A stretch of 64,000 bases of DNA from Gemmatimonadota bacterium (GTDB lineage: Bacteria > JAAXHH01): NCBI GenBank assembly GCA_026705925.1, contig JAPOZT010000017.1:97866-161865 (forward strand). The letters run 5' to 3'. This document shows, one piece after another, positions 49,962 to 59,045 of the stretch (the stretch's first letter is position 1; each line of letters begins with the position of its first letter). The notes below the pieces were generated by a model. That model was not told the origin of the DNA. It did no database searches and saw only the letters and a program-made list of their open reading frames with translations. The translations under genes were made by a program, and so were the position numbers.

Positions 49962-51083
49962 ATGAATAAGGCGGGATTCATGAATCGTGTGCTGATTTGC
50001 CTTCTCGGTGCAATGATAGTCGTTGCCGCGTTTTTCGTTTACCTGATTTTTCGCCCGGATGTTGGAACCCGGATTTTCTTTGGAACGGGCCCCTCATCGG
50101 TAGAAATCAAGCTCAAGCACGATTACGAGGTCCCCGCCGCGGACGAGAAAACCGAGGCCATCGTGGCGGCTGCAAGGCACTTTCTGGATTCGCTGGACGA
50201 CAGTCAAAGACAAGCGGCGACATACCGGTTTTCCGATAACGCTCAGCGCTCGAACTGGTCCAACTTCCCCGAGGGCATGGTTCCGCGAGGAGGTGTAATG
50301 CTCGGTGTGCTCACTGTAACTCAGCGGGCAAACCTGGATGAGCTTCTTGGGGAACTGCTGAGTGAAACCGGCATGAAAAACATCACGCATCAACTGGCCG
50401 CGGAAGACCTGCTGGTCTCTGGAGACGTGCTCGGCGTCATGAAATACGGCAGCAGGTATTTCACCGCTGCTTTTCTTGGTGAACCGTCCACTACTGCCCC
50501 CTGGATGTTCCAGTTCGGCGGGCACCATCTCGCCATAAACGCCACCGTTTTCGGACCGAACGTTTCCTTTTCACCGATGCTGACAGGCGGTCAACCGCTG
50601 CACTTGCACCTGGACGGTGACGACATCTTCGTTACGCGAAGGGAAACCGCGGCGGCACAGGCGTTCATGGAGAGCCTTACGGATGTGCAGAAGGGATACG
50701 CCGTGCGATCAGATCAGCCCATCGACCTCCTTCTGGGCCCGGGAAAGTATGGTGTTACCGTTGCGCCTGAAGGCATCAAGGGAAGCGAACTGACCGCCAT
50801 CCAAAAAACATTGCTCCTGGATGTCATTGAGGCCCGTCTGGGTTTTATGAACAACGACGATTATGCGCAGAAAATGAAAGCCGTGGTGGCCGATATCGAG
50901 GACACGTACTTTGGATGGTGGGGACGGCGGGATGTTCCGGGCGCCGCGTATTTCCGCGTAACCGGTCCGTCCATCGTACTCGAATACGCGGTTCAAAACG
51001 GCGAGGACACCGTAGATCACGTTCACAGCATGTATCGAGAGATGGATAACGACTACGGTTCCGCATGGATCGGGACCGAGTGA
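49962..51083 (+). CDS. DUF3500-family protein
   Basis: 373 residues from the ATG at 49962 (GAGGA upstream). An N-terminal membrane anchor or signal (VLICLLGAMIVVAAFFVYLI) is followed by a domain matching DUF3500: NAQRSNWSNFPEG, MFQFGGHHLAINATVFGPNV, and the terminal VHSMYREMDNDYG. This family is of unknown function and is often found in sulfatase- and carbohydrate-active genomes. It precedes the sulfatase gene by 111 bp in the same direction. Confidence 0.75.
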   Translation: MNKAGFMNRVLICLLGAMIVVAAFFVYLIFRPDVGTRIFFGTGPSSVEIKLKHDYEVPAADEKTEAIVAAARHFLDSLDDSQRQAATYRFSDNAQRSNWSNFPEGMVPRGGVMLGVLTVTQRANLDELLGELLSETGMKNITHQLAAEDLLVSGDVLGVMKYGSRYFTAAFLGEPSTTAPWMFQFGGHHLAINATVFGPNVSFSPMLTGGQPLHLHLDGDDIFVTRRETAAAQAFMESLTDVQKGYAVRSDQPIDLLLGPGKYGVTVAPEGIKGSELTAIQKTLLLDVIEARLGFMNNDDYAQKMKAVVADIEDTYFGWWGRRDVPGAAYFRVTGPSIVLEYAVQNGEDTVDHVHSMYREMDNDYGSAWIGTE

Positions 51084-51130
51084 ATCCGGCGAGCGTGTTT
51101 TTAGGTCAAGCCAATAGATTAAGTTCAATG

Positions 51131-51168
51131 CTTGAACGGTGTTAATTTACTTGAACTGTGTTATTTCG
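51131..51168 (+). repeat. 19-bp direct repeat before the sulfatase gene
   Basis: CTTGAACGGTGTTAATTTA (51131-51149) is followed immediately by CTTGAACTGTGTTATTTCG (51150-51168). It lies in the 111-bp spacer and may be a regulator site or a slippage duplication. Confidence 0.55.
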
Positions 51169-51194
51169 AACACTGACGCAGAGAGGAGCACCCA

Positions 51195-52655
51195 TTGCCC
51201 AAGCGACCCAATATCGTCGTCCTGATGTCCGACCAGCAGCGGCTCGACACGGTGAGTTGCTACGGGCTGAACGAGGTGTGCCGCACGCCGCACATCGACG
51301 CCCTGGCCGCGCGGGGCGTGCGCTTCGACTGGGCGTTCACGCCGACGGCGATCTGCTCGCCGGCCCGCGCCTCCTTCTACACGGGCCTCTATCCGCACAA
51401 ACACGGGGTGACGGCCAACGGCCTGTGCCTGAACGAGGGCGTGCGCGGCATCAACCACTACCTGTCGGATGCAGGTTACCGCTGTGGGTACGCCGGCAAG
51501 TGGCACGTGGACCAGGAAACCGGTCCCACGGGCTACGGGTTCACCGGCAAGGATTTCATGGGCTACGGCTTCCCCGGTGGGAATCTGCTTCCCGGCCTGC
51601 AGTTCGGCGGCAGCCTGAGCAGCCACAACCATTACGCCGACTACCTCAAGGAAAAGGGTTTCGACCCGCCGCCCACGGTCTCGCACCGTTACGTCGGCAC
51701 GAATCCCTCGAACCAGCGCCAGGAGATGTTCGCCCTGCACGAAGGGCCGGTCGAGTCGTGCATCGAGTACTTCGTCGCGGAGGAAGCCATCCGCGTGCTC
51801 GACGAGGTGGCCGGCGGCGAGGAACCCTTCTTCCTATGGGCCAATTTCTGGGGTCCGCACAGCCCTTCGCTGGTCCCGGAGCCGTACTTCTCCATGTACG
51901 ACCCGAAGTCCATTCCCGAGCATCCGGGGTACGCCGAGACCTTCGAGAAGAAGCCCTATCGCCAGAAGCTCATCGAAAACCTCTGGGGGCTGGGCGACTA
52001 CGGCTGGGAAGGATTCCAGGAAATCGGCGCACGCTATTTCGGGCACTGCACACTCCTCGACGACATGGTGGGACGCGTCGTGGCGCACCTGGAGAAACTG
52101 GGCGAACTCGACAACACCATCATCGTATACACCGCCGACCACGGCGACTGCCTCGGCGCGCACAAGCTGATTGAGAAGGGCGAATTCATGTACGACGAGA
52201 TCTACCGCATCCCCCTCGTCATTGCCCATCCCGGCTGTCATGCGCCCGGCACGGCCTGCGAGGAGTTCGTCTACCTCCACGAAATCATGCTCTCGTCCCT
52301 CGACGCCGCGGTTGTCGAAGTGCCCGCCGATCTCGATGGCCAATCCTTTCTCCCGGCCATCGAAGGACGCCCCTTTGCGAATGGGCGCGAGGAAGTCTAC
52401 TGCGTCTTCGACCGCCACTTCACCGTCGCCAATCAGCGCATGGTCCGCACCCGAACCCACCAGTTCACCTTTAATTCGGCCGATCCCGGCGAGCTGTACG
52501 ATCTGCTGCGCGACCCCTACCAGCTCGACAACGTGTACGGCGAACCGGAATATGAAACTGTAAGACAGGATTTAATGGGTCGGATGGAACGCTACATGGA
52601 GGAACTGGGCGATCCGCTGCGCGGATGGTTCGGGCGGATCAAGGGCGCGTATTAG
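51195..52655 (+). CDS. Type I (formylglycine) sulfatase
   Basis: 486 residues from a TTG start preceded by AGAGGAG. Metal site NIVVLMSDQQRLDTVSCYG; maturation motif CSPARASFYTGLYPHKHG (C-x-P-x-R, Cys to formylglycine); CGYAGKWHVD and YTADHGDCLGAHKLIEKG contribute the remaining active-site ligands. The C-terminal GELYDLLRDPYQLDNVYG is family-typical. No signal peptide. A truncated copy of its 5-prime end lies upstream. Its 3-prime end overlaps the convergent PhyH gene by 17 bp. Confidence 0.92.
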   Translation: MPKRPNIVVLMSDQQRLDTVSCYGLNEVCRTPHIDALAARGVRFDWAFTPTAICSPARASFYTGLYPHKHGVTANGLCLNEGVRGINHYLSDAGYRCGYAGKWHVDQETGPTGYGFTGKDFMGYGFPGGNLLPGLQFGGSLSSHNHYADYLKEKGFDPPPTVSHRYVGTNPSNQRQEMFALHEGPVESCIEYFVAEEAIRVLDEVAGGEEPFFLWANFWGPHSPSLVPEPYFSMYDPKSIPEHPGYAETFEKKPYRQKLIENLWGLGDYGWEGFQEIGARYFGHCTLLDDMVGRVVAHLEKLGELDNTIIVYTADHGDCLGAHKLIEKGEFMYDEIYRIPLVIAHPGCHAPGTACEEFVYLHEIMLSSLDAAVVEVPADLDGQSFLPAIEGRPFANGREEVYCVFDRHFTVANQRMVRTRTHQFTFNSADPGELYDLLRDPYQLDNVYGEPEYETVRQDLMGRMERYMEELGDPLRGWFGRIKGAY

Positions 52656-53553
52656 CCTGTGCCCATTCGCGGAGAGGTACGTCGTCCTTGTCTTCCGACA
52701 TCCAATGCCGGGAAGCGGGGTGGTAGTACGGGTCCGGTCCCATCGGGTCGCCCTTCGGGGACAGGGCGCCCAGCAGCTGCCGCCGGACAGGCGAGCTTCT
52801 TTCGATGAGTCCAGGGTCCTGCTCGTTGTAATCCGTCGGCCGAAGCCAGCGGTAATGATATCCCACGTGTATGATCTTGCGCGTCTTCCGCGAGAGGTTG
52901 GGGCCGACGCAGTGCCACACCGCGGTGCGCCACAACACGGCCGAGCCGACGGGCAGCCTAAGCTCGACCGCCCCTTCCGGATCCGACCCATTCTCCCTTC
53001 CGAATAGTTCCGCGGGCTGGCGCCGGTGGCTACCCGGTACCAGCCACAGGTTGCCGCAATCGGTCTCGGTCATGTCATAGAGCACGTAGAATACCTTCAT
53101 CTCCATGAACGGAAGGCGTCCATCGAGGGAAGGCGCCATGAACAGATCGTCGCTCGCCAGGTCGGGATGCCAGCCGACGTTGCGGTATCCCGCCTGGTGG
53201 TCTTCGCCCTTGCCGACGCCCGAAATGCGGTCCTTCAAATCCTCGGGATAGGGCGGCCGGTAGTCCAGGTGCGTGGTGCGGATCTGGATGTTCCAGCCGA
53301 TCGCATCCACCACCAGGGGCAGCATGCGTGGGTGGTCGATGAGGTCGAGAAAGGCCTCGTGATGGGCCAGGGCGTTTCGCACGGCAAAGGGATCATCGGG
53401 GCCCAGGTCCTTCTCCGCACGAATCCGGTCGCCGACCTCGTCGATGGCCGCAAGCAACCGGTCGAGTTCGGCCTGGTCGAAGAACTCTTCGAGAATGATA
53501 AAGCCCTTCTCGTCAAAGTCTTTGGCCTGTTTTGGCGTCATCGCGAGAGGCAT
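52639..53553 (-). CDS. Phytanoyl-CoA dioxygenase (PhyH) family protein
   Basis: 304 residues from the ATG at 53553 (GGGAG 7 nt upstream). The Fe(II)/2-oxoglutarate site is HxD in RNVGWHPDLASDD, with GNLWLVPGSHRRQPAEL and the distal His in TAVWHCVGPNLSRKTRK with its 2-oxoglutarate-binding Arg. It is 36-50% longer in the C-terminal arm than minimal members. The substrate is unknown. It may be co-transcribed with the PotD genes upstream on the same strand. Confidence 0.88.
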   Translation of the reverse strand: MPLAMTPKQAKDFDEKGFIILEEFFDQAELDRLLAAIDEVGDRIRAEKDLGPDDPFAVRNALAHHEAFLDLIDHPRMLPLVVDAIGWNIQIRTTHLDYRPPYPEDLKDRISGVGKGEDHQAGYRNVGWHPDLASDDLFMAPSLDGRLPFMEMKVFYVLYDMTETDCGNLWLVPGSHRRQPAELFGRENGSDPEGAVELRLPVGSAVLWRTAVWHCVGPNLSRKTRKIIHVGYHYRWLRPTDYNEQDPGLIERSSPVRRQLLGALSPKGDPMGPDPYYHPASRHWMSEDKDDVPLREWAQANTRP

Positions 53554-53571
53554 CTAAGTCTCCCTTGTCTC

Positions 53572-53644
53572 CTCACCGCGCCAGCTCACCGCACCAGCCA
53601 CGTGCTGATGGACGGCCCAGCTCACCGCGCCAGCCACGTGCTGA
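53572..53644 (-). repeat. 36-bp repeat of the potD-paralogue 3-prime end (array 1)
   Basis: The stop region of the gene at 53622 (plus-strand CTCACCGCGCCAGCCACGTG from 53621) is repeated as a full 36-bp unit at 53585-53620 and as a 13-bp truncated unit at 53572-53584. Each full copy re-encodes STWL(A/V)R plus the stop downstream of the true stop. Confidence 0.8.
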
Positions 53645-54716
53645 AGCGCTCGTTCATCTCTTCGCCGTTGTCGCTCCACCATTCCCAATCGTCGTGCAGC
53701 GCGCGCGCCACGTTCTCCGGACTCGTGGGCATGTGAGGCCGCATGTCCACGCCCGTCTCGGAGTGGGTCGAGATCAGGGGCATGGCGGAACGGCGCGTTG
53801 GGCTGTAGGCGATGTGCCGGGCAAGGCTGGCCATGGACTCTGCCTGGCTGGCAAATTCGAGAAACCGGCGTGCGGCATCGAGGTTGCGCGTGCCCTCGAC
53901 GATGCCATAGCCGCTCGTATACAGTATCTGGCTGTTCCAGAGTATGACGAAGGGTTGTCCCTCAAGCTCCTGGGCATTGAAGATACGTCCATTGGCTGCC
54001 GTGGTCATCGTTACCTCTCCATCGGCCAGCATCTGTGGGGGATGGGCAGCCGTTTCCCACCATACGATCTGTTCCTTGATCGTGTCCAGTTTGCGGAACG
54101 CACGGCGCACACCGTCCTCGGTGTCAAGTGTGGTATACACATCCTCCCGCGGAACACCGTCAGCCATGAGGGCAAACTCGAGATTGGCCACCGGCGAACG
54201 TTTCATTCCCCGTCTGCCCGGAAACTTTTCCAGGTCGAAGAAGTCGGCTATCGTAGTGGGTTTCACGTCGCCGATTCGCTCGTCGTTGTACGCGATCATC
54301 CTCGAAAAGAACAACTTGGTTGCGCCGCATTCGGTGATCGTACCCTCTACAAAATCATCCGTTGCGGACGCGCCGTCGGCGCCCTTTGGCAGGTCGTCGA
54401 TGCTGACGGGAACGAGCAGCCCTTCGTCGCAACCCCGGACGAGTTCGGGCATATTCAGATCAACTACATCCCAGAACACGTTACCCATCTCCACCTGGGC
54501 TCGGATCTGCGCCAATCCTCCGGTGTAGTCCTCCAGGTTGATCTTGATGCCTGTTTCCGCCTCGAACCGTTCGTGGTAGCTTCTATCGCAGGCCCGAGCG
54601 TAAGAACCGCCGAAACTGACGACGGTGATCGTCTGGTTTTGGGCAGATACCTGGTCCGATGGATATACAGAAAGCCAGGCCAAGACCACGAAGGCCGAAA
54701 GGACGATACGAATCAT
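53622..54716 (-). CDS. PotD-like substrate-binding protein, orphan copy B
   Basis: 364 residues from the ATG at 54716; the track ORF reads through upstream repeats. A signal peptide (MIRIVLSAFVVLAWLSVYPS, ending SAQ) is followed by ITVVSFGGSYARACDRSYHE and GGLAQIRAQVEMGNVFWD, with the same fold and landmarks as the operon PotD. There are no permease or ATPase genes beside it, so it would have to use PotABC at 13-17 kb or another system. Its 3-prime end carries a tandem repeat. Confidence 0.86.
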   Translation of the reverse strand: MIRIVLSAFVVLAWLSVYPSDQVSAQNQTITVVSFGGSYARACDRSYHERFEAETGIKINLEDYTGGLAQIRAQVEMGNVFWDVVDLNMPELVRGCDEGLLVPVSIDDLPKGADGASATDDFVEGTITECGATKLFFSRMIAYNDERIGDVKPTTIADFFDLEKFPGRRGMKRSPVANLEFALMADGVPREDVYTTLDTEDGVRRAFRKLDTIKEQIVWWETAAHPPQMLADGEVTMTTAANGRIFNAQELEGQPFVILWNSQILYTSGYGIVEGTRNLDAARRFLEFASQAESMASLARHIAYSPTRRSAMPLISTHSETGVDMRPHMPTSPENVARALHDDWEWWSDNGEEMNERFSTWLAR

Positions 54717-54749
54717 GGGGGATCTGCTCGGTATACGGTCTCCTGGCTC

Positions 54750-54858
54750 CTCATCGCGCCGACTCACCGCGCCAGCCACGTGCTGATGGACAGCCCAGCT
54801 CACCGCGCCAGCCACGTGCTGATGGATGGCCCAGCTCACCGCGCCAGCCACGTGCTGA
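54750..54858 (-). repeat. 36-bp repeat of the potD-paralogue 3-prime end (array 2)
   Basis: Units at 54763-54798 and 54799-54834 (CTCACCGCGCCAGCCACGTG...CCCAG) precede, in plus-strand order, the true gene end starting at 54835. A truncated, diverged unit is at 54750-54762. The units differ at 2-3 positions. The array fills the 119-bp gap between orphan copies A and B. Confidence 0.85.
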
Positions 54859-55948
54859 AACGCTCGTTCATCTCTTCGCCGTTGTCGCTCCACCATTCCC
54901 AGTCGTTGTGCAGGGCGCGCGCCACGTTCTCCGGGGTCGTGGGCATGTGCGGTCTCATGTCCAGGCCCGTCTCGGCGTGGGTCGAGATCAGGGGCATGGC
55001 GGATCGGCGCGTCGGACTGTAGGCGATGTACCGGGCGAGGCCGGCCATGGACTCCGCCGTGGCGGCGAAGTCGAAAAACCGGAGCGCGGCATCAAGGTTG
55101 CGCGTGCCTTCGACGATGCCGAACCCACTCGTATCCAGGACCTGGCCGTCCCAGACGATGACGAAAGGCTGATCCTCCAGCACCTGGGCGTTGAAGATGC
55201 GCCCGTTGTAGGCCGTGGTCATCACGACCTCGCCGTCGGCCAGCAACTGCGGCGGATGGGCCCCGGTCTCCCACCATATGATGTGTTCCTTGATGGTATC
55301 CAGCTTGCGGAAGGCCCGGGCGATGCCCGCCTCCGTGTCTAGCGTGGCATACACCTCGTCCAGCGGCACCCCGTCCGCCATCAGCGCGAATTCGAGATTG
55401 ACCCGCGGAACTCGACGCATGCCCCTGCGGCCCGGGAACTTTTCCAGGTCGAAGAAGTCGTTGACGGTCTTGGGCTTCACGTCGCCGATGCGTTCGTCGT
55501 TGTATGCAAAAACCGTCGAAAAGAACAGGGTCGTCACGCCGCATTCCGAGATCGTACCCTCAACGAAGTCGTCCACGGCCGGCGTGCCATCAGCGCCCGG
55601 AGAAAAATCGTCGATGCTGATCGGAGCAAGCAGTCCTTCATCGCAACCCCGGACGATATCGGCGATATTCATATCAACTACGTCCCAGTATACATTTCCC
55701 ACGTCCACCTGCGCGCGGATCTGCGCCAGCCCGCCGTTGTAGTCCTCGAAGTTGATCTTAATGCCCGTTTCCGCTTCGAACCGCTCGTGGTAGCCCTTCT
55801 CACAGGCGCGGGAGTAGGAGCCGCCGAAGCTGACGACGGTGATTGTCTGGTTCTGGGCCGACACCTGGCCCGGGGGATATGCGGCGAGCGACGCCAATAC
55901 GATCAGGGATGATAGGACGATGCGAAATATGGGGGAATTACTCGACAT
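54836..55948 (-). CDS. PotD-like substrate-binding protein, orphan copy A
   Basis: 370 residues with signal peptide (FRIVLSSLIVLASLAAYPPG ... SAQ) and the PotD landmarks FGGSYSRACEKGYHERFEAE, YNGGLAQIRAQVDVGNVYWD and FFDLEKFPGRRGMRR. It is closer to the operon copy than copy B is in the VWDGQVLDT region, so gene conversion or separate duplication is possible. It is the upstream gene of the A-B pair. Confidence 0.86.
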   Translation of the reverse strand: MSSNSPIFRIVLSSLIVLASLAAYPPGQVSAQNQTITVVSFGGSYSRACEKGYHERFEAETGIKINFEDYNGGLAQIRAQVDVGNVYWDVVDMNIADIVRGCDEGLLAPISIDDFSPGADGTPAVDDFVEGTISECGVTTLFFSTVFAYNDERIGDVKPKTVNDFFDLEKFPGRRGMRRVPRVNLEFALMADGVPLDEVYATLDTEAGIARAFRKLDTIKEHIIWWETGAHPPQLLADGEVVMTTAYNGRIFNAQVLEDQPFVIVWDGQVLDTSGFGIVEGTRNLDAALRFFDFAATAESMAGLARYIAYSPTRRSAMPLISTHAETGLDMRPHMPTTPENVARALHNDWEWWSDNGEEMNERFSTWLAR

Positions 55949-56069
55949 TCGGATTACTCTCAGGATGTTCGGAATGGGAAGGTGATGGTTGGTAGGATAG
56001 ACGGTTGGTTGACCTGATGAAGTTAAGTTAGGTCAAATGTGCTGGTAATCAATACAAAACGGGTGGGAT

Positions 56070-56951
56070 TTACGGGTAAGCTCTGTAAATCGCAGGCGTA
56101 AGGCGAACACGATCCGCCAGCGGAGGTTCCAGGCGGTAGGCTCGCGCTTTTCTCCGAAAGTCGTATAACCTCACAACCCTGAAGATCTCGGGATTTTCCT
56201 CGGATACGCTCAATTCGTTCCGCGTAATGAAGAACGGGGTAGTCTTCGGACCGTTCGTCGTTTTGATTTCCAGCCAGCGCTCGCGGCTGGCCTCGTAACC
56301 TGCGCCTGATCCGTGGAAAGACAGGATGTCGTAGCCGTAACCGTCCCCATCGTCCCGGGCGACCCAACGTACGTTGTCTGCAAGGTCCTGCCTGCCCAGC
56401 ATGGACAACCTCTTCCGTTCCAATTCGAACACGAATTCCTCGCCCGCCTTTCCAAGCATACGATTGCGGGCATCCCGCTCGGCAGGGGGTTCGAACTTTC
56501 GGATAATCCTGCTGATGTCTTCCGGCAATTTTGGATCTGTGACTTCCGGAGGTAGCGGCGCGTCTACATAGACCTGTTCCGGGTCTACTACCTGTTCCGG
56601 ATCTATGCGAAACTCGGGTATGGGTTCCCCTACTGAAGCTGCCTCACCCGTCAGCGACGCATAAAGCACAGCGTCATCATGTAGTCGTGCCTGCACCGCC
56701 TCGAACAAGGCCTGCTGAAAGTTGCTATAAGGTTTATACCCATCGATATAGGGAAGACCGAGAACGGCCAACACCGCGCTGATGTTCATATGCTTGCGCT
56801 CAATCGATCCCTTGGTGCGATCAACCGTGTCCATGAGCGCAAGACGATGCTCGGTCTTGTTGTAACGGCGTCCCTCCAGTTCGAGCGCGAGCATCTCGAA
56901 ATAGTCTTCTACGATGGCGGAGATTTCGGCTTCGGACCAGTTACGGGGCAT
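56070..56951 (-). CDS. DUF3883-domain protein
   Basis: 293 residues. The C-terminal half matches DUF3883: GKAGEEFVFELERKRL, then the nuclease-like pair GYGYDILSFH (Asp) and RERWLEIKTTNG (E-x-K), and a strand-rich end. The spacing is that of the PD-(D/E)xK fold, and DUF3883 occurs in restriction and other defence proteins. The N-terminal half (about 1-120) has a helical pattern beginning with WSEAEISAIVEDYFEMLALE, seen in stand-alone family members. No methylase or helicase partner is nearby. Confidence 0.72.
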   Translation of the reverse strand: MPRNWSEAEISAIVEDYFEMLALELEGRRYNKTEHRLALMDTVDRTKGSIERKHMNISAVLAVLGLPYIDGYKPYSNFQQALFEAVQARLHDDAVLYASLTGEAASVGEPIPEFRIDPEQVVDPEQVYVDAPLPPEVTDPKLPEDISRIIRKFEPPAERDARNRMLGKAGEEFVFELERKRLSMLGRQDLADNVRWVARDDGDGYGYDILSFHGSGAGYEASRERWLEIKTTNGPKTTPFFITRNELSVSEENPEIFRVVRLYDFRRKARAYRLEPPLADRVRLTPAIYRAYP

Positions 56952-57169
56952 GGGAGGGCTTCGTATGTCTTTGGATGTCAGGCAACGCTTTGGTCAGCAA
57001 ATGCAACTGTTTGTAATCTTGAAGGTACGCCCACGTTAACTATGCGCTCGTTTATATGAAAAATGTATACCATGTCATCAAAAAACTATGAAATCTGACA
57101 ACATGGTTTACACATTTCACATCTGCTTCGGTCGACTTACACGCCTTTACCGACTGATTTACCTCACAC
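56952..57169. other. AT-rich spacer
   Basis: No gene is visible. The segment 57045-57120 is AT-rich, with ATGTATACCATG and the repeat ACAACATGGTTTACACA, and probably contains the DUF3883 promoter. Confidence 0.35.
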
Positions 57170-57955
57170 CTACCGCAGCAGGTCGCCCGGAATCCTGGAT
57201 CCTGGATACTCCGCATCAGCGTTGCGCTCGGCGATGATGGCCGGCACCGGATCGGTCCAATAGGCCGGAACGGTGTCGGGGCGCCGGTGCCACGCCAGCA
57301 CCAGGGTGCGGCGCTCGTCGGTCAGGTTTCGATGCGCCGAGTGCAGCACACGGGCATCGGCCAGTACCAGGTCGCCGGCCTTGACGCAGACCTCAACCTG
57401 GTCGGGGTGGTCGCTGAACATGGTGGGATGGTCTTCGGCAATGAAGCGGGCACCCTGTTCATGAGCCGGCACCAGCTGGTCGTGCAGCGGGATGCGCTTA
57501 AGGTGGGTGCCGGGGATGATCTTTAGGCATCCGTTTTCCCGCGAAGTATCGCTCAGGTAGTAGGACACGAAGATGATCTGCGGCCAGGGCGAGCAGCTCA
57601 ACGGATCGTTCCACTGCATCCAGTCCTGGTGCCAGTACAGTGCCGGTTCTCCGGGATCCTTGGTGAGAAGGATGACCCCACCGGTGCTGGCGAAGTCTCC
57701 CAGGCCCATCTGCTCAAGGGCGCGCCGCGTGGCGGGCCAGTCGAGCAGCTTCTGGATGATCGGGTTCTCAGCCCCCTGCGCGGTGACGTGCTGGCCCTGG
57801 TACCTGACGTCGGGTGGCGGCACCCAGTCTTCCATCATGCGCTCGGTTTCGATGCGCAGCTCCTGAAGGAAGGTGTCGCTGAGGATATCGTCGACCACGC
57901 AGAATCCGTCGCGCATTAGTTGTTGGCGCTTTTCAGTGGCTTGTTCGGGGGACAT
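57170..57955 (-). CDS. Phytanoyl-CoA dioxygenase (PhyH) family protein
   Basis: 261 residues from the ATG at 57955 (GAGG 8 nt upstream). HxD ligands are in ALYWHQDWMQWNDPLS, CLKIIPGTHLKRIPLHD is the core strand-turn, and the distal His is in LADARVLHSAHRNLTDERR with the 2-oxoglutarate Arg. It is close to the ectoine/PhyH branch in length, but the substrate cannot be told. It stands alone on the minus strand. Confidence 0.88.
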   Translation of the reverse strand: MSPEQATEKRQQLMRDGFCVVDDILSDTFLQELRIETERMMEDWVPPPDVRYQGQHVTAQGAENPIIQKLLDWPATRRALEQMGLGDFASTGGVILLTKDPGEPALYWHQDWMQWNDPLSCSPWPQIIFVSYYLSDTSRENGCLKIIPGTHLKRIPLHDQLVPAHEQGARFIAEDHPTMFSDHPDQVEVCVKAGDLVLADARVLHSAHRNLTDERRTLVLAWHRRPDTVPAYWTDPVPAIIAERNADAEYPGSRIPGDLLR

Positions 57956-58325
57956 GGGATCCTCGTTGTGTGTGGTGAAGCCAGGTCTTTCGATCAATTC
58001 AATCCAGGGAGGCGGAAAACAAGGTATCTACAAAGTATACACGAAACAAGATCGACTAGTGACCCAATCGTAGATTCCCACTACTGGGTCCGCTTTTTCT
58101 TCTCCTTTTACGCCCGCAATACAACGCTCGCCCAAATCCGCACTCTGAATCCGCACAACAGTCGCCTCAGTCACGCCAGCCCGCACGCAAAATCCCATTT
58201 TCGCGCGATTGTTACCAGATTAGCTAAGATTTCTACGACTGATTCGTAAAGGAGCGTTGGTCGCTCACATCGATTCTACGCACGAATGAGACCATTCACC
58301 CGATTTGCAAGGGAGGAATTCGAAC
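57956..58325. other. Divergent intergenic region with a hairpin
   Basis: 370 bp without a credible gene. GACCCA (58061-58066) and TGGGTC (58085-58090), with inner GTAG/CTAC, form a hairpin followed by CGCTTTTTCTTC, resembling a terminator or attenuator on the plus strand ahead of the small-protein cluster. The promoter of that cluster is presumably in 58190-58290, but I cannot fix it. Confidence 0.4.
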
Positions 58326-58550
58326 ATGGAACTCGCTCAACTTCTCATATCGCCAGGCATGTTGCTGGCGGCCTTCATCTTCTTCTGGCAACAGAACAGA
58401 ATCATCATCGACGAACTGAAGAGAGAGATCGTGCCGCTACGCAAGGAGATCACATCCATCCGTGACGAAATGCACGACATGAACGGACGTCTCGGCCGCG
58501 TAGAGGGTCTGTTGATGACCCTGGACTTCGAAAAACTGCGTAAGAAGTAG
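58326..58550 (+). CDS. Small membrane/coiled-coil protein, tandem paralogue 1
   Basis: 74 residues from the ATG at 58326 (GGGAGGAATTC upstream). The family signature is MELAQLL, a membrane segment (MLLAAFIFFWQQ), a charged heptad region (DELKREIVPLRKEITSIRDE), and the strongly conserved end MHDMNGRLGRVEGLLM. It is the first of three same-strand copies at 85-90 bp spacing. An inner-membrane coiled-coil oligomer is predicted; no function is known to me. Confidence 0.72.
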   Translation: MELAQLLISPGMLLAAFIFFWQQNRIIIDELKREIVPLRKEITSIRDEMHDMNGRLGRVEGLLMTLDFEKLRKK

Positions 58551-58635
58551 CCGAATCCCGACTGGCGCATTGGCCGGAACGAGAGTGTCTGGCACGCCTG
58601 CCGAACCAGGTTACTCACAAATAGGAGGTAAGACC

Positions 58636-58959
58636 ATGGAACTTGCTCAGCTTCTTGTCACACCAACCACCTTGTTGATGGCCTTCATCTTCTTTTGGAA
58701 GCAGGCCAAAACCGGCAGGGAAGAACTGAGGCGGGAATTGAAGTCAGATATGAGAGATTTGAAGTCTGATATGAGGGATTTGAAGTCTGAACTGAAAACA
58801 GATATGAAAGAACTGAAGGATGAGTTTAAGGAAGAAACAACATCGATTCGCAACGAGGTCGCTTCCATTCGTCTAGAAATGCACGACATGAACGGACGTC
58901 TCAGTCGCGTCGAGGGCCTGCTGATGACATCCGACGTCGCACGATCAGGCAAGGAGTGA
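58636..58959 (+). CDS. Small membrane/coiled-coil protein, tandem paralogue 2
   Basis: 107 residues from the ATG at 58636 (AGGAGGTAAGACC upstream). It has the same ends as its neighbours (MELAQLL...AFIFFWKQAK; MHDMNGRLSRVEGLLM), but the coiled coil is lengthened by an in-frame heptad repeat (SDMRDLK twice, then TDMKELK). The 21-bp DNA repeat shows that the length difference arose by tandem duplication. Confidence 0.72.
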   Translation: MELAQLLVTPTTLLMAFIFFWKQAKTGREELRRELKSDMRDLKSDMRDLKSELKTDMKELKDEFKEETTSIRNEVASIRLEMHDMNGRLSRVEGLLMTSDVARSGKE

Positions 58960-59045
58960 GGACAGTAAACATGGTATAAGCAGCAAGGCGAGCGGACCTG
59001 GAATAACTGCCGGACTACACCCAAATCCAAGAAGGAGGAAAGACC

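Noticed and set aside
53585-54858. CRISPR array interpretation of the 36-bp repeats
   Set aside because: Units are directly adjacent with no unique spacers, contain the gene's own 3-prime end, and no cas genes are present.
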